Program-made: the position numbers and the translations under genes
Shown: positions 1 through 5,572 of the stretch, piece by piece
Layout: every line of letters begins with the position of its first letter
How positions within the stretch are numbered: position 1 is the stretch's first letter
DNA from: Erythrobacter sp.
GTDB taxonomy: Bacteria; Pseudomonadota; Alphaproteobacteria; Sphingomonadales; Sphingomonadaceae
Reading direction: 5' to 3'
DNA: 5,572 nt
NCBI GenBank assembly: GCA_003483125.1
Contig: DMWU01000117.1
Location: 1-5,572 of the forward strand
The notes under the pieces: model-generated
Database searches by the model: none
Told to the model about the DNA's origin: nothing
The model's input: the letters and a program-made list of their open reading frames with translations, nothing else

Positions 1-1760
1 TGGAGGGCGAACAGGCGACGATCCGCGAGCTAGCCGGGATTGCTGGCGTGTCGGAGGGCGTGTTGAGGGGATTGGTCAATCAGGGCGTGATCGAGCCGGT
101 GACAGTCTCGATAGACCGGCCATTCGAGGTAGCCGATCCAGATTTCGACCAGCCCGAACTCTCGCCCGAGCAGCGTGCGGTTGCCGACCGGCTGGTTAAG
201 GCAGTTGCGGCGCAGGAATTCGCGCCATTCCTGCTCGATGGCGTCACTGGTTCAGGCAAGACGGAAACCTATTTCGAGCCCATCGCTGAAACCATACGGC
301 TGGGTAAGCAAGTGCTGGTCCTCTTGCCCGAAATCGCGCTGACCGAAAACTTCCTCAAGCGCTTTGAGGAACGCTTTGGTGCGCCTCCGGTTCAATGGCA
401 CAGCTCGCTTAAATCGACAGAACGTCGCCGAGCATGGCGCGCAATTTCGGAAGGGAGCGCGCAGGTAATCGTTGGCGCGCGCTCTGCCCTATTCCTGCCT
501 TATGCTAATCTCGGCCTGATCGTTGTCGATGAAGCGCATGAGATCAGCTTCAAGCAGGATGATGGCGTGCGCTACAATGCGCGCGATGTCTCGGTTATGC
601 GCGCTCGCTTCGAAGGTTTCCCTGTCGTGCTCGCTAGCGCCACACCAGCGCTTGAAAGCCTGCAAATGGCCGAAAGCGGGATTTACGAGAAGCTCGACCT
701 GCCAAGCCGATTTGGTGGGGCCGAGCTACCGCATATCGACACGGTGAATTTGACAGAGGAGCCTCCAGAGCGACAACGATGGCTTGCGCCGCGCCTGGTC
801 GCGGCACTGGAAGACCGACTAGCCAAGGGCGAGCAATCGCTTCTGTTCCTCAATCGCCGCGGTTTTGCACCGCTCACCCTATGCCGCAACTGCGGCTTCC
901 GCTTCCAATGCCCCAATTGCAGCGCATGGCTGGTCGAGCATCGACTTTCGCGCAGGCTCGCGTGCCATCACTGCGGGCATGAGACGGGCGTGCCCGAACA
1001 TTGCCCTGAATGCGGCGAGCCAGATTGCCTCGTCGCCTGCGGCCCCGGGGTCGAGCGCATAGCCGATGAGGTGGCAGAGATACTGCCAGAGGCGCGCGTT
1101 GCCATCGCCACATCGGACACGCTCAACTCGCCAGAACGTGCTGCGCAGTTCATTGCAGAGGCTGAGAATGGCGCGATCGATGTGATTGTGGGGACGCAGC
1201 TTGTCACCAAGGGTTTTCACTTCCCCGAATTGACTCTGGTCGGAGTGATCGATGCCGATCTTGGCTTAGAGGGCGGCGACCTGCGCGCGGGCGAGCGCAC
1301 TTACCAGCAGATTGCGCAGGTGGCCGGGCGTGCGGGCCGCGGGGCCAAGCCGGGCGAAGTCTTGATCCAGACACGACATCCAGAAGCTTCGGTTATTGCT
1401 GCCCTCGCCGATGGCGACCGAGACGCCTTCTATTCAGCGGAGACAGAGGCACGTCGCCATGCGGGCGCCCCGCCCTTCGGCCGCTGGGCTGCAATCATCA
1501 TTTCCTCCGAAGATGATGCAGAGGCACGACAGGCTGCGAACAGGCTAGGTGATACAAGGCCGCATCATGATGAATTGATGGTGCTTGGTCCCGCTCCTGC
1601 GCCACTGGCGATGCTGCGCGGACGATATCGCTATCGTTTCCTGATCAATGCCCGTCGTAATGTCGAACTGCAAAAAATTATCGTCGATTGGCTGGATGCA
1701 CATGAATTCGCACCTGGCATTCGCGTGAGCGTGGATATCGATCCCTATAGCTTTGTCTAA
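1..1760 (+). CDS. priA: Primosomal protein N' (PriA), replication-restart 3'-5' helicase; 5' end missing
   Basis: PriA binds abandoned replication forks, unwinds the lagging arm and reloads the replisome through the primosome; it acts in the cytoplasm on DNA. The frame is open from the left edge (first whole codon at base 3) to TAA at 1758-1760, giving 585 visible residues. PriA is usually about 730 residues, so roughly 140 N-terminal residues, including the 3'-DNA-binding domain, lie outside. The GTG at 48 is internal, because family-like sequence continues upstream of it. In order: end of the winged-helix region (3-110); Walker A GVTGSGKT (240-263); Walker B DEAH (528-539); the zinc-binding insertion with eight cysteines in CxxC pairs (codons at 882, 891, 909, 918, 963, 972, 1002, 1011); helicase motifs GTQLVTKG and QVAGRAGRG (about 1190-1345); and the PriA C-terminal domain (about 1450-1757). 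All key residues are present and no frameshift is seen. It converges on the permease gene. Confidence 0.97.
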   Translation, partial: EGEQATIRELAGIAGVSEGVLRGLVNQGVIEPVTVSIDRPFEVADPDFDQPELSPEQRAVADRLVKAVAAQEFAPFLLDGVTGSGKTETYFEPIAETIRLGKQVLVLLPEIALTENFLKRFEERFGAPPVQWHSSLKSTERRRAWRAISEGSAQVIVGARSALFLPYANLGLIVVDEAHEISFKQDDGVRYNARDVSVMRARFEGFPVVLASATPALESLQMAESGIYEKLDLPSRFGGAELPHIDTVNLTEEPPERQRWLAPRLVAALEDRLAKGEQSLLFLNRRGFAPLTLCRNCGFRFQCPNCSAWLVEHRLSRRLACHHCGHETGVPEHCPECGEPDCLVACGPGVERIADEVAEILPEARVAIATSDTLNSPERAAQFIAEAENGAIDVIVGTQLVTKGFHFPELTLVGVIDADLGLEGGDLRAGERTYQQIAQVAGRAGRGAKPGEVLIQTRHPEASVIAALADGDRDAFYSAETEARRHAGAPPFGRWAAIIISSEDDAEARQAANRLGDTRPHHDELMVLGPAPAPLAMLRGRYRYRFLINARRNVELQKIIVDWLDAHEFAPGIRVSVDIDPYSFV

Positions 1761-1777
1761 GCCATGTGATGTGATCC

Positions 1778-3022
1778 TCAGAGAACTGCGGTCATCAGCA
1801 TGCCCAGGCTGGTCACCACGCCAGCCACGGGGACGAATGTCGGCACGCGAAAATACTCGGGCGGGTGGCGTTCTTCCCTGCGCTTGATCCGGATCAGCGC
1901 AAGATTGACCAAAATGAAGGTCACAAGCACGATTTGCGATGTCCGCTCAGCCAATAGGGCGATCGGGAATGCCTGCGAGAGTAGTAAAATCAATCCCACG
2001 ACCAGCGCTGTCGCAAAAAGCGGCGTACGGGTTCGTGGAGAAATCTTCGCGAGCTGGCGGGGCAAGTGGCCGCGATCAGCCAGGCCAAAGATAACACGCG
2101 ATGCCATGACCATCTGAATCAAGATTCCGTTCACAGTCGCCACAACCGCGATAACCACAAATGCATCGGTCAGTGATTGCGGTGCGGATGCAAAGGCCAA
2201 TGCGAGAGGCGCAGGGCTTCCTGCCAATGAATTGATAGGCACCGTGGTCACCACAGCCACCGTCGTAAGCAAGTAGAGCAGAGTCGTGATGACCAATGTC
2301 AGCAGTACCGCGCGCGGATAGGTCCGTCTTGGCTGCTTCACCTCTTCAGCGACATTTGCCATGTCCTCAAATCCGATAAAGGCAAAGAATGCGAGCACAG
2401 AGGCGGTGCCGATACCCAACCAATGCGTTCCGGAAAAAGCTGGAATAAGTTCGGCCACCGACAGGACCGAACCAGACGCTCCAACAAACCCCCACCCAAT
2501 GACCAGCAACAAGCCGCCAATTTCCAGCACTGTGACTACTGCTGCTGCCGAGACCGATTCCACGATACCCCAAGCAGCAAGCAATCCCATTGCCAACACC
2601 GTCAACATCACAAGAATATAGACAGGTAGGCCAACCAGGTTGCTGAGGTAATTCGCGGCGCCGATCGACACTGCAGAAGCAGAGACAATCCCCGATAGCG
2701 CAACCAGCAGGCCCACTATCAGGGTGAGGCTCTTCCATCCAAAGCCTGCCCCCACATAGACAGCTTCCCCTGCGCTGACTGGATATCTCGTAGCCAGTTC
2801 AGCGTAGGATAGCGCGGTGAATGAGACGACTATGGCGGCAACTAGAAATGAGATTGGCGCATAGATGCCGGCCTCTGCAGCCGTTGCGCCCACCAATACA
2901 TAAATGCCCGCACCTAACGTTACGCCCAAGCCGTAAAGCACGAGAAGGGGCAAAGTGAGCGCGCGCCTTAGCGACGGTTCGCCTGAAGCTGATCTGCCAG
3001 TGTCAGTATCGCTCGGGTGCAT
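1778..3022 (-). CDS. APC-superfamily amino acid permease
   Basis: This is an inner-membrane secondary transporter of 414 residues from the amino acid-polyamine-organocation superfamily, probably moving an amino acid or related amine with a cation; the substrate cannot be read from sequence. The family signatures are a broken first helix with GLGVTLGAGIYVLVG (residues 31-45), YAELATRYPVSAGEAVYV after helix 2 (73-90), and FIGFEDMANVAEEVKQPRR (215-233) spanning the end of helix 6. About eleven hydrophobic segments are visible, near residues 21-45, 53-72, 98-120, 133-153, 157-180, 201-223, 238-260, 285-307, 335-352, 362-379 and 395-414. The last runs straight into the stop, so the usual twelfth helix seems absent. 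The ATG at 3022 is forced: an in-frame TAA sits four codons upstream with no start between. No good Shine-Dalgarno precedes it, so translation may depend on the upstream gene, whose stop is 32 bases away. It is probably the last gene of the Ada cluster. Confidence 0.9.
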   Translation of the reverse strand: MHPSDTDTGRSASGEPSLRRALTLPLLVLYGLGVTLGAGIYVLVGATAAEAGIYAPISFLVAAIVVSFTALSYAELATRYPVSAGEAVYVGAGFGWKSLTLIVGLLVALSGIVSASAVSIGAANYLSNLVGLPVYILVMLTVLAMGLLAAWGIVESVSAAAVVTVLEIGGLLLVIGWGFVGASGSVLSVAELIPAFSGTHWLGIGTASVLAFFAFIGFEDMANVAEEVKQPRRTYPRAVLLTLVITTLLYLLTTVAVVTTVPINSLAGSPAPLALAFASAPQSLTDAFVVIAVVATVNGILIQMVMASRVIFGLADRGHLPRQLAKISPRTRTPLFATALVVGLILLLSQAFPIALLAERTSQIVLVTFILVNLALIRIKRREERHPPEYFRVPTFVPVAGVVTSLGMLMTAVL

Positions 3023-3054
3023 AACAAATGCTTAGCCCAGCGAACGATAATTCA

Positions 3055-3510
3055 CTAGCTTTGCAAACGGGAATCAACCGGACTTTCCTGGTCAACAGAT
3101 TGCCTTCGCCAAACAATGATCAGCGCAATAGTCTGCAAGACGAACGCAATTGAGAAGGAAATCAGATTGCCTTCCAGACCAAATCTTGGCTCGCGGCCCA
3201 CGATCGCAGACAACGAACCATCGTACGAATCAAGAGATAGAAATGCAGCAAAAAAGCCGAGCAGCGGCAGGAAGCCGAGCAAGCTCGCTTGCCATAGGTT
3301 GGGCAGCCTGTTCCGGCTTGGAAACCATACCAGCGCCATTACATATGCAGCCAGGCTCAGCCCAAACCCTAGTAGCCAAACCATATGAAACCTGGCGTGT
3401 GGTGGCCAATCAGCATGGAATACATTAGTCTCGCTGAGATCGGCGAAGAGCGGCATAATCCCATATTGGATAGCCGTAATGGTCAATAGTACACGTGCCA
3501 CCTGTAACAT
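3055..3510 (-). CDS. Four-helix integral membrane protein with WPPHARFH motif, function unknown
   Basis: This is a small membrane protein of 151 residues with hydrophobic segments near residues 5-23, 43-63, 72-93 and 116-134 and a polar tail (135-151). Between helices 1 and 2 lies a striking motif, FHADWPPHARFH (31-42), with His, Asp and Trp residues that look conserved for a reason. It resembles a group of uncharacterised membrane proteins that I recall as DUF6640-like, but that name is from memory and uncertain. The ATG at 3510 is chosen because GGAG lies five bases upstream of it; a longer frame from TTG at 3525 would add five residues and swallow that ribosome site. It begins 23 bases after the ada stop and ends 32 bases before the permease start, so it is likely co-transcribed with both. 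No catalytic activity can be assigned. The reading frame itself is well supported by hydrophobicity, spacing and ribosome site. Confidence 0.82.
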   Translation of the reverse strand: MLQVARVLLTITAIQYGIMPLFADLSETNVFHADWPPHARFHMVWLLGFGLSLAAYVMALVWFPSRNRLPNLWQASLLGFLPLLGFFAAFLSLDSYDGSLSAIVGREPRFGLEGNLISFSIAFVLQTIALIIVWRRQSVDQESPVDSRLQS

Positions 3511-3519
3511 TGTCTCTCC
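3511..3519 (-). promoter_or_regulatory. Ribosome binding site deciding the start of the four-helix membrane protein
   Basis: On the minus strand GGAGAG, then ACA, then ATG (3510) is read. The GGAG-to-ATG spacing of five bases is good for a Shine-Dalgarno. It supports ATG at 3510 over the TTG at 3525, which lies upstream of this site. Confidence 0.7.
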
Positions 3520-3533
3520 ATTCAATGTTCACA

Positions 3534-4613
3534 TTAGTCTTCTTTTCTTGCATAGCCGCTATTGCCTGAGGCAACAGCTTGCCCAGTCCCCTCCCGTTTG
3601 AGCAGCTCCTTCTTTATCTTGGTGCCATAAGCATAGCCGCCCAAAGAACCGTCTGACTGGATCACGCGGTGGCATGGGATGAGGACGGCAATGTTATTCG
3701 CCCCGTTGGCACCGCCAACGGCCCTACTCGCCTTGGGTTTGCCTATTGCTGCAGCGAGTTCTCCATAGCTCCGCGTTTCGCCTGCCGGAATGCTGCGTAG
3801 CTGTTCCCATACGCGCTGTTGGAATGCCGTACCTTTAACATCGAGTGGAATATCACGACCCGTTCCGGGATCCTCTACCGCTTGGGTCACTTGTTCGAAC
3901 AATTCGCGAAACTCATCGCCTCCCTGCAGCAACTCTGCCTTGGGAAAGCGGGCGCGCAAATCATCTTCGCCTTCATTGAAGGAAAGGCAGCATACGCCCT
4001 TTTCAGTGGCGGCGACCAGCATTGCGCCCAACGAAGTGTCGACCACGTCCCAATGAATTGCACGGCCCTTGCCGCCATCGCGCCAATCGCTTGCGCTCAT
4101 TCCCAGTTTTCCTTCCATTGCATCATAGAAGCGGCTGGGCGCTTCATAGCCAGCGTCATAGATTGCATCGCCAACGCGCTCAGCGCCCGCCAGCGCTTCC
4201 TTTGCTCGTTCCTCGCGCAAGGCACGTGCATACGCCGCCGGCGAAAGGCCGGTAGCGCGCTTGAACACACGCTGGAAATGACTGGGCGAATAGCCGGTAA
4301 GGATCGCAAGCTCTCCCAGGGTCGGTGCACCGCCAAATTCGCTGGCGCAGTGTTTGATTTCGTCAATCGCGGCCATGACGGCGGCGTCATCGCGCGCGAC
4401 ATCATTGGGCTTGCAGCGGCGGCAGGACCTAAGACCTTTGGCTTGCGCTTCACGGCCACTGGCAAAGAATCTTACGTTCTTGCGAGCCGGATGGCGTGCC
4501 GCACAGCTCGGACGACAATAGATGCCAGTTGAAAGGACACCCGTGACGAATTGGCCGTCGAAACGGCGATCACGCCGCAATACGGCTTCCCAGGCTTCGT
4601 CATCGGCAATCAT
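3534..4613 (-). CDS. ada: Ada: adaptive-response transcriptional regulator and O6-methylguanine-DNA methyltransferase
   Basis: The 359-residue protein has the full three-part Ada architecture. First is an N-terminal zinc domain with Cys33, Cys37, Cys64 and Cys67 (GIYCRPSC and SCRRC); in E. coli the equivalent first cysteine (Cys38) takes a methyl group from DNA phosphotriesters, turning the protein into an activator. Second is an AraC-type helix-turn-helix region, about residues 80-178 (LGELAILTGYSPSHFQRVFKRATG, then the second helix pair). Third is the methyltransferase domain, about 185-341, with IPCHRV and acceptor Cys314, followed by the GSLGGYAYG loop. Each acceptor is used once, so the protein is consumed by repair. 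All needed residues are present, so both repair activities and DNA binding should be intact. A polar tail of about 18 residues follows the domain. ATG at 4613 overlaps the DUF1203 stop by four bases (ATGA), with GGAG seven bases upstream (4621-4624), pointing to translational coupling. Ada commonly activates its own operon; the whole cluster may be under it (inference). Confidence 0.96.
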   Translation of the reverse strand: MIADDEAWEAVLRRDRRFDGQFVTGVLSTGIYCRPSCAARHPARKNVRFFASGREAQAKGLRSCRRCKPNDVARDDAAVMAAIDEIKHCASEFGGAPTLGELAILTGYSPSHFQRVFKRATGLSPAAYARALREERAKEALAGAERVGDAIYDAGYEAPSRFYDAMEGKLGMSASDWRDGGKGRAIHWDVVDTSLGAMLVAATEKGVCCLSFNEGEDDLRARFPKAELLQGGDEFRELFEQVTQAVEDPGTGRDIPLDVKGTAFQQRVWEQLRSIPAGETRSYGELAAAIGKPKASRAVGGANGANNIAVLIPCHRVIQSDGSLGGYAYGTKIKKELLKREGTGQAVASGNSGYARKED

Positions 4614-5089
4614 GCCTCGTCTCCGTAGCGTTCAACAAGAGCCGCGAAACAACCATACGCTGCGTTGTGCGCATGAATATAGGAAATGGAATCATCTGCG
4701 AACAAGGTTCGCACAATTTCGTCAACATTGTCGTCTAGCGCCAACACACCATCTATTAGATTGCCATCGGCATTATATCCGCGCAGCGCTATCTGGCATG
4801 AACGGAGCACGGGTGGCAATTCGTCCACATAGCTGGCTGTCTCTTTGGCATCCTTGCGCACGTAGATCGCATAATTATTGCGATAGGGCGTCCTGACATC
4901 ATGACTGTTGTGATTCATAAGTAGCAGCTCGTCACCTGGATCGGCATTCAAGAGACTAACTCTGCAGGGATAACGTCCCGCCGGGCCAGCAACTACGCGA
5001 GTAGCATATCGTGCTTCGAGTTGGGCATTGTCGAACGCAAAAAGATTGCTGAACTGCTTTGGATCGAGTCCACGAACGATATAGGCCAT
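4610..5089 (-). CDS. DUF1203 family protein
   Basis: This is a soluble 159-residue protein of unknown biochemical function, with no signal peptide or membrane segment. It fits the DUF1203 family: YPCRVSLLNADPGDELLL (residues 40-57), a histidine segment then PYRNNYAIYVR (68-78), and the C-terminal HAHNAAYGCFAALVERYGD (139-157). The whole family length appears present. Conserved Cys42, His63, His139, His141 and Cys147 could suggest a metal or redox site, but that is inference only. The ATG at 5089 is preceded on the minus strand by a strong AAGGGAGA ribosome site with seven bases between GGGAG and ATG. The gene's TGA overlaps the ada start (ATGA), so production of the two proteins is probably coupled. 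It is the first well-supported gene of the minus-strand cluster. Its link to DNA alkylation damage rests only on this position. Confidence 0.9.
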   Translation of the reverse strand: MAYIVRGLDPKQFSNLFAFDNAQLEARYATRVVAGPAGRYPCRVSLLNADPGDELLLMNHNSHDVRTPYRNNYAIYVRKDAKETASYVDELPPVLRSCQIALRGYNADGNLIDGVLALDDNVDEIVRTLFADDSISYIHAHNAAYGCFAALVERYGDEA

Positions 5090-5095
5090 CCAAAA

Positions 5096-5103
5096 TCTCC
5101 CTT
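5096..5103 (-). promoter_or_regulatory. Ribosome binding site of the DUF1203 gene
   Basis: Minus-strand AAGGGAGA followed by TTTTGG and ATG at 5089. It is the strongest Shine-Dalgarno in the window, and fixes the start of the DUF1203 gene. It lies between the stop of the small upstream ORF (5124) and the DUF1203 start. Confidence 0.75.
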
Positions 5104-5123
5104 TAGACTTTATTGCATTGAAC

Positions 5124-5243
5124 TTACAGGAGAAATCCTAGACTTGGGCTTGCAGGCAGGATCGCTGTGGCGATTGAAATCATTGAGAGCACAAGGGCCG
5201 ATACGGCTGCCAGGATTCGATGGCCGAATTCAGATTTGATCAT
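5124..5243 (-). CDS. Possible 39-residue hydrophobic peptide at the head of the ada cluster
   Basis: ATG at 5243 opens a 39-codon frame ending in TAA at 5126-5124. The peptide has a short polar start containing Lys, Glu, His and Arg (residues 3-9), then one long hydrophobic stretch (about 10-31, rich in Ala, Leu, Ile, Val and Ser) and a short tail. It would be either a single-helix membrane peptide or a signal-sequence-like product. AGGA on the minus strand (5251-5256 is AAAGGA) precedes the ATG by seven bases, a good spacing. It ends 34 bases before the DUF1203 start, in the same direction. I do not recognise a named family. The case rests on ribosome site, membrane-like composition and position; a frame of this length can arise by chance, and an overlapping plus-strand frame (5021-5239) has no such support. 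It could act as a leader peptide rather than a product. Confidence 0.45.
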   Translation of the reverse strand: MIKSEFGHRILAAVSALVLSMISIATAILPASPSLGFLL

Positions 5244-5264
5244 CGTTCATTCCTTTCAAGTTTC

Positions 5265-5279
5265 TGCGCTAGTCGCGCA
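5265..5279. repeat. Short inverted repeat, TGCGC-N5-GCGCA, upstream of the ada cluster
   Basis: TGCGC (5265-5269) and GCGCA (5275-5279) are perfect reverse complements around TAGTC. On the minus strand the second arm reads CTAGCGCA, matching six of eight bases of the E. coli Ada-box core AAAGCGCA, and lies five bases upstream of a TTGAAA (5259-5254). It may be an operator or a small RNA hairpin in a leader; with five-base arms chance is a real alternative. Confidence 0.3.
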
Positions 5280-5332
5280 AATCGGCACTATGACTGGCTC
5301 AGTTTCGAGAAATCTCTATCCTGAAGATTGCG

Positions 5333-5347
5333 ATCAAAATAATTGAT
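5333..5347. repeat. Short AT-rich inverted repeat, ATCAA-N5-TTGAT
   Basis: ATCAA (5333-5337) and TTGAT (5343-5347) are perfect reverse complements around AATAA, in the most AT-rich part of the divergent region and about 60 bases upstream of the protease start. The form and site suit an operator for a dimeric regulator, but the arms are short. Confidence 0.28.
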
Positions 5348-5407
5348 GAAACATTTCAGAGGGCAATCGCACTTGCGAAGCTACTGTTTGCACGCCACAC
5401 AGGCGCC

Positions 5408-5572
5408 ATGAATCGCTTTTTTAGCCTTATCGGGCTACTGATTGCCCTGTTATTGCCTAGCACAGCCCATGCAGACCCCGCCGATATTGATGCTGCTGCA
5501 CGCGGGGTAGTGCGCGTGGTGCTTATTGGTACCGATGGGCGCGAAGTATACCCAGTAAGCCATGGCAGCGGC
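5408..5572 (+). CDS. Exported trypsin-like serine protease, N-terminal fragment cut by the window edge
   Basis: ATG at 5408 opens a frame that is still open at the right edge (55 codons). Residues 1-22 form a signal peptide: Arg3, a hydrophobic core (FFSLIGLLIALLLP) and a likely signal peptidase I site after AHA, releasing a mature protein starting DPADIDAAARGVVRVV. That opening, with the later VSHGSG at 50-55, resembles the first strand of trypsin/HtrA-type periplasmic proteases, where HGSGF precedes the segment carrying the catalytic His. The catalytic triad lies outside the window, so activity cannot be judged. The ribosome site is weak: AGG at 5401-5403, four bases from the ATG. The gene is divergent from the ada cluster. 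It could also be a longer protein in which the protease domain is fused to other parts downstream. Confidence 0.75.
   Translation, partial: MNRFFSLIGLLIALLLPSTAHADPADIDAAARGVVRVVLIGTDGREVYPVSHGSG

Larger units (their letters stand above)
5244..5407. other. Divergent intergenic region between the ada cluster and the protease gene
   Basis: These 164 bases lie between divergent reading frames and should hold the promoters for both sides. Two perfect inverted repeats with five-base arms and five-base spacers are visible, at 5265-5279 and 5333-5347. The middle (about 5325-5357) is AT-rich, unlike the flanking genes. I could not pick out a convincing -35/-10 pair for either direction. No RNA gene or riboswitch is recognisable here. 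If the small ORF is not real, the gene-free stretch runs from 5090 to 5407. Confidence 0.6.

Noticed and set aside
879..1220. A 113-codon minus-strand open frame inside priA
   Set aside because: It is antisense to the zinc-binding part of priA, is Arg/Ala-rich and family-less, and overlaps other equally long open frames in the same place.
48..1760. GTG at 48 as the start of priA
   Set aside because: The frame is open to the left edge and the residues before 48 continue the PriA sequence, and a 570-residue PriA would lack its N-terminal DNA-binding part. The gene is simply cut by the window.
3511..3525. TTG at 3525 as the start of the four-helix protein
   Set aside because: The GGAGAG ribosome site lies inside those extra codons and is correctly spaced for ATG at 3510.
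3819..4532. A 237-codon plus-strand open frame
   Set aside because: It lies wholly antisense to ada, whose cysteine motifs, helix-turn-helix and PCHRV site are all intact. The translated product resembles no family I know and has no ribosome site; it is a by-product of Ada codon use.
5021..5239. A 72-codon plus-strand open frame
   Set aside because: It overlaps the DUF1203 start and its strong ribosome site on the other strand, and has no ribosome site or recognisable domain. The minus-strand small ORF explains the region better.
5290..5346. An 18-codon plus-strand ORF in the divergent region
   Set aside because: It has no ribosome site, no hydrophobic or charged pattern and is short enough to be chance.
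5328..5356. TTGCGA and ACATTT with 17-base spacing as a promoter for the protease
   Set aside because: The -10 element matches only three of six bases of TATAAT, which is not enough to call.

Overview
The window reads as ordinary chromosomal DNA of an alphaproteobacterium, most likely a sphingomonad of the Erythrobacter/Altererythrobacter kind. This placement is an inference from protein style (the PriA, the Ada, and an exported trypsin-like protease with the opening seen at the right edge), moderately high GC and tight gene packing. No rRNA, tRNA, CRISPR, insertion sequence or phage gene is visible.

Layout: bases 1-1760 (+) hold the 3' four-fifths of priA, the replication-restart helicase. 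It runs tail to tail, with a 17-base gap, into a minus-strand cluster that occupies most of the rest. Read in its own direction (right to left) the cluster is: a possible 39-residue hydrophobic peptide (5243-5124), a DUF1203 protein (5089-4610), the Ada adaptive-response regulator/O6-methylguanine-DNA methyltransferase (4613-3534), a four-helix membrane protein of unknown function with a WPPHARFH motif (3510-3055), and an APC-superfamily amino acid permease (3022-1778). The gaps are 34, -4 (an ATGA overlap), 23 and 32 bases, so one transcript is likely. A divergent intergenic region of 164 bases (5244-5407) separates this cluster from the start of an exported trypsin-like serine protease gene (+), which is cut by the right edge.

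Functionally, Ada is the only member whose biology is clear: it removes methyl groups from phosphotriesters and from O6-methylguanine, and once methylated it activates transcription. Its co-directional neighbours may therefore be part of an alkylation-responsive operon, although shared transcription is inferred from spacing only. Two short inverted repeats in the divergent region, one carrying an imperfect Ada-box-like core, are candidate control sites but are weak. I found no strong case for a wholly new system. The points most worth following are the uncharacterised partners of Ada and the unlisted small ORF at the head of the cluster.
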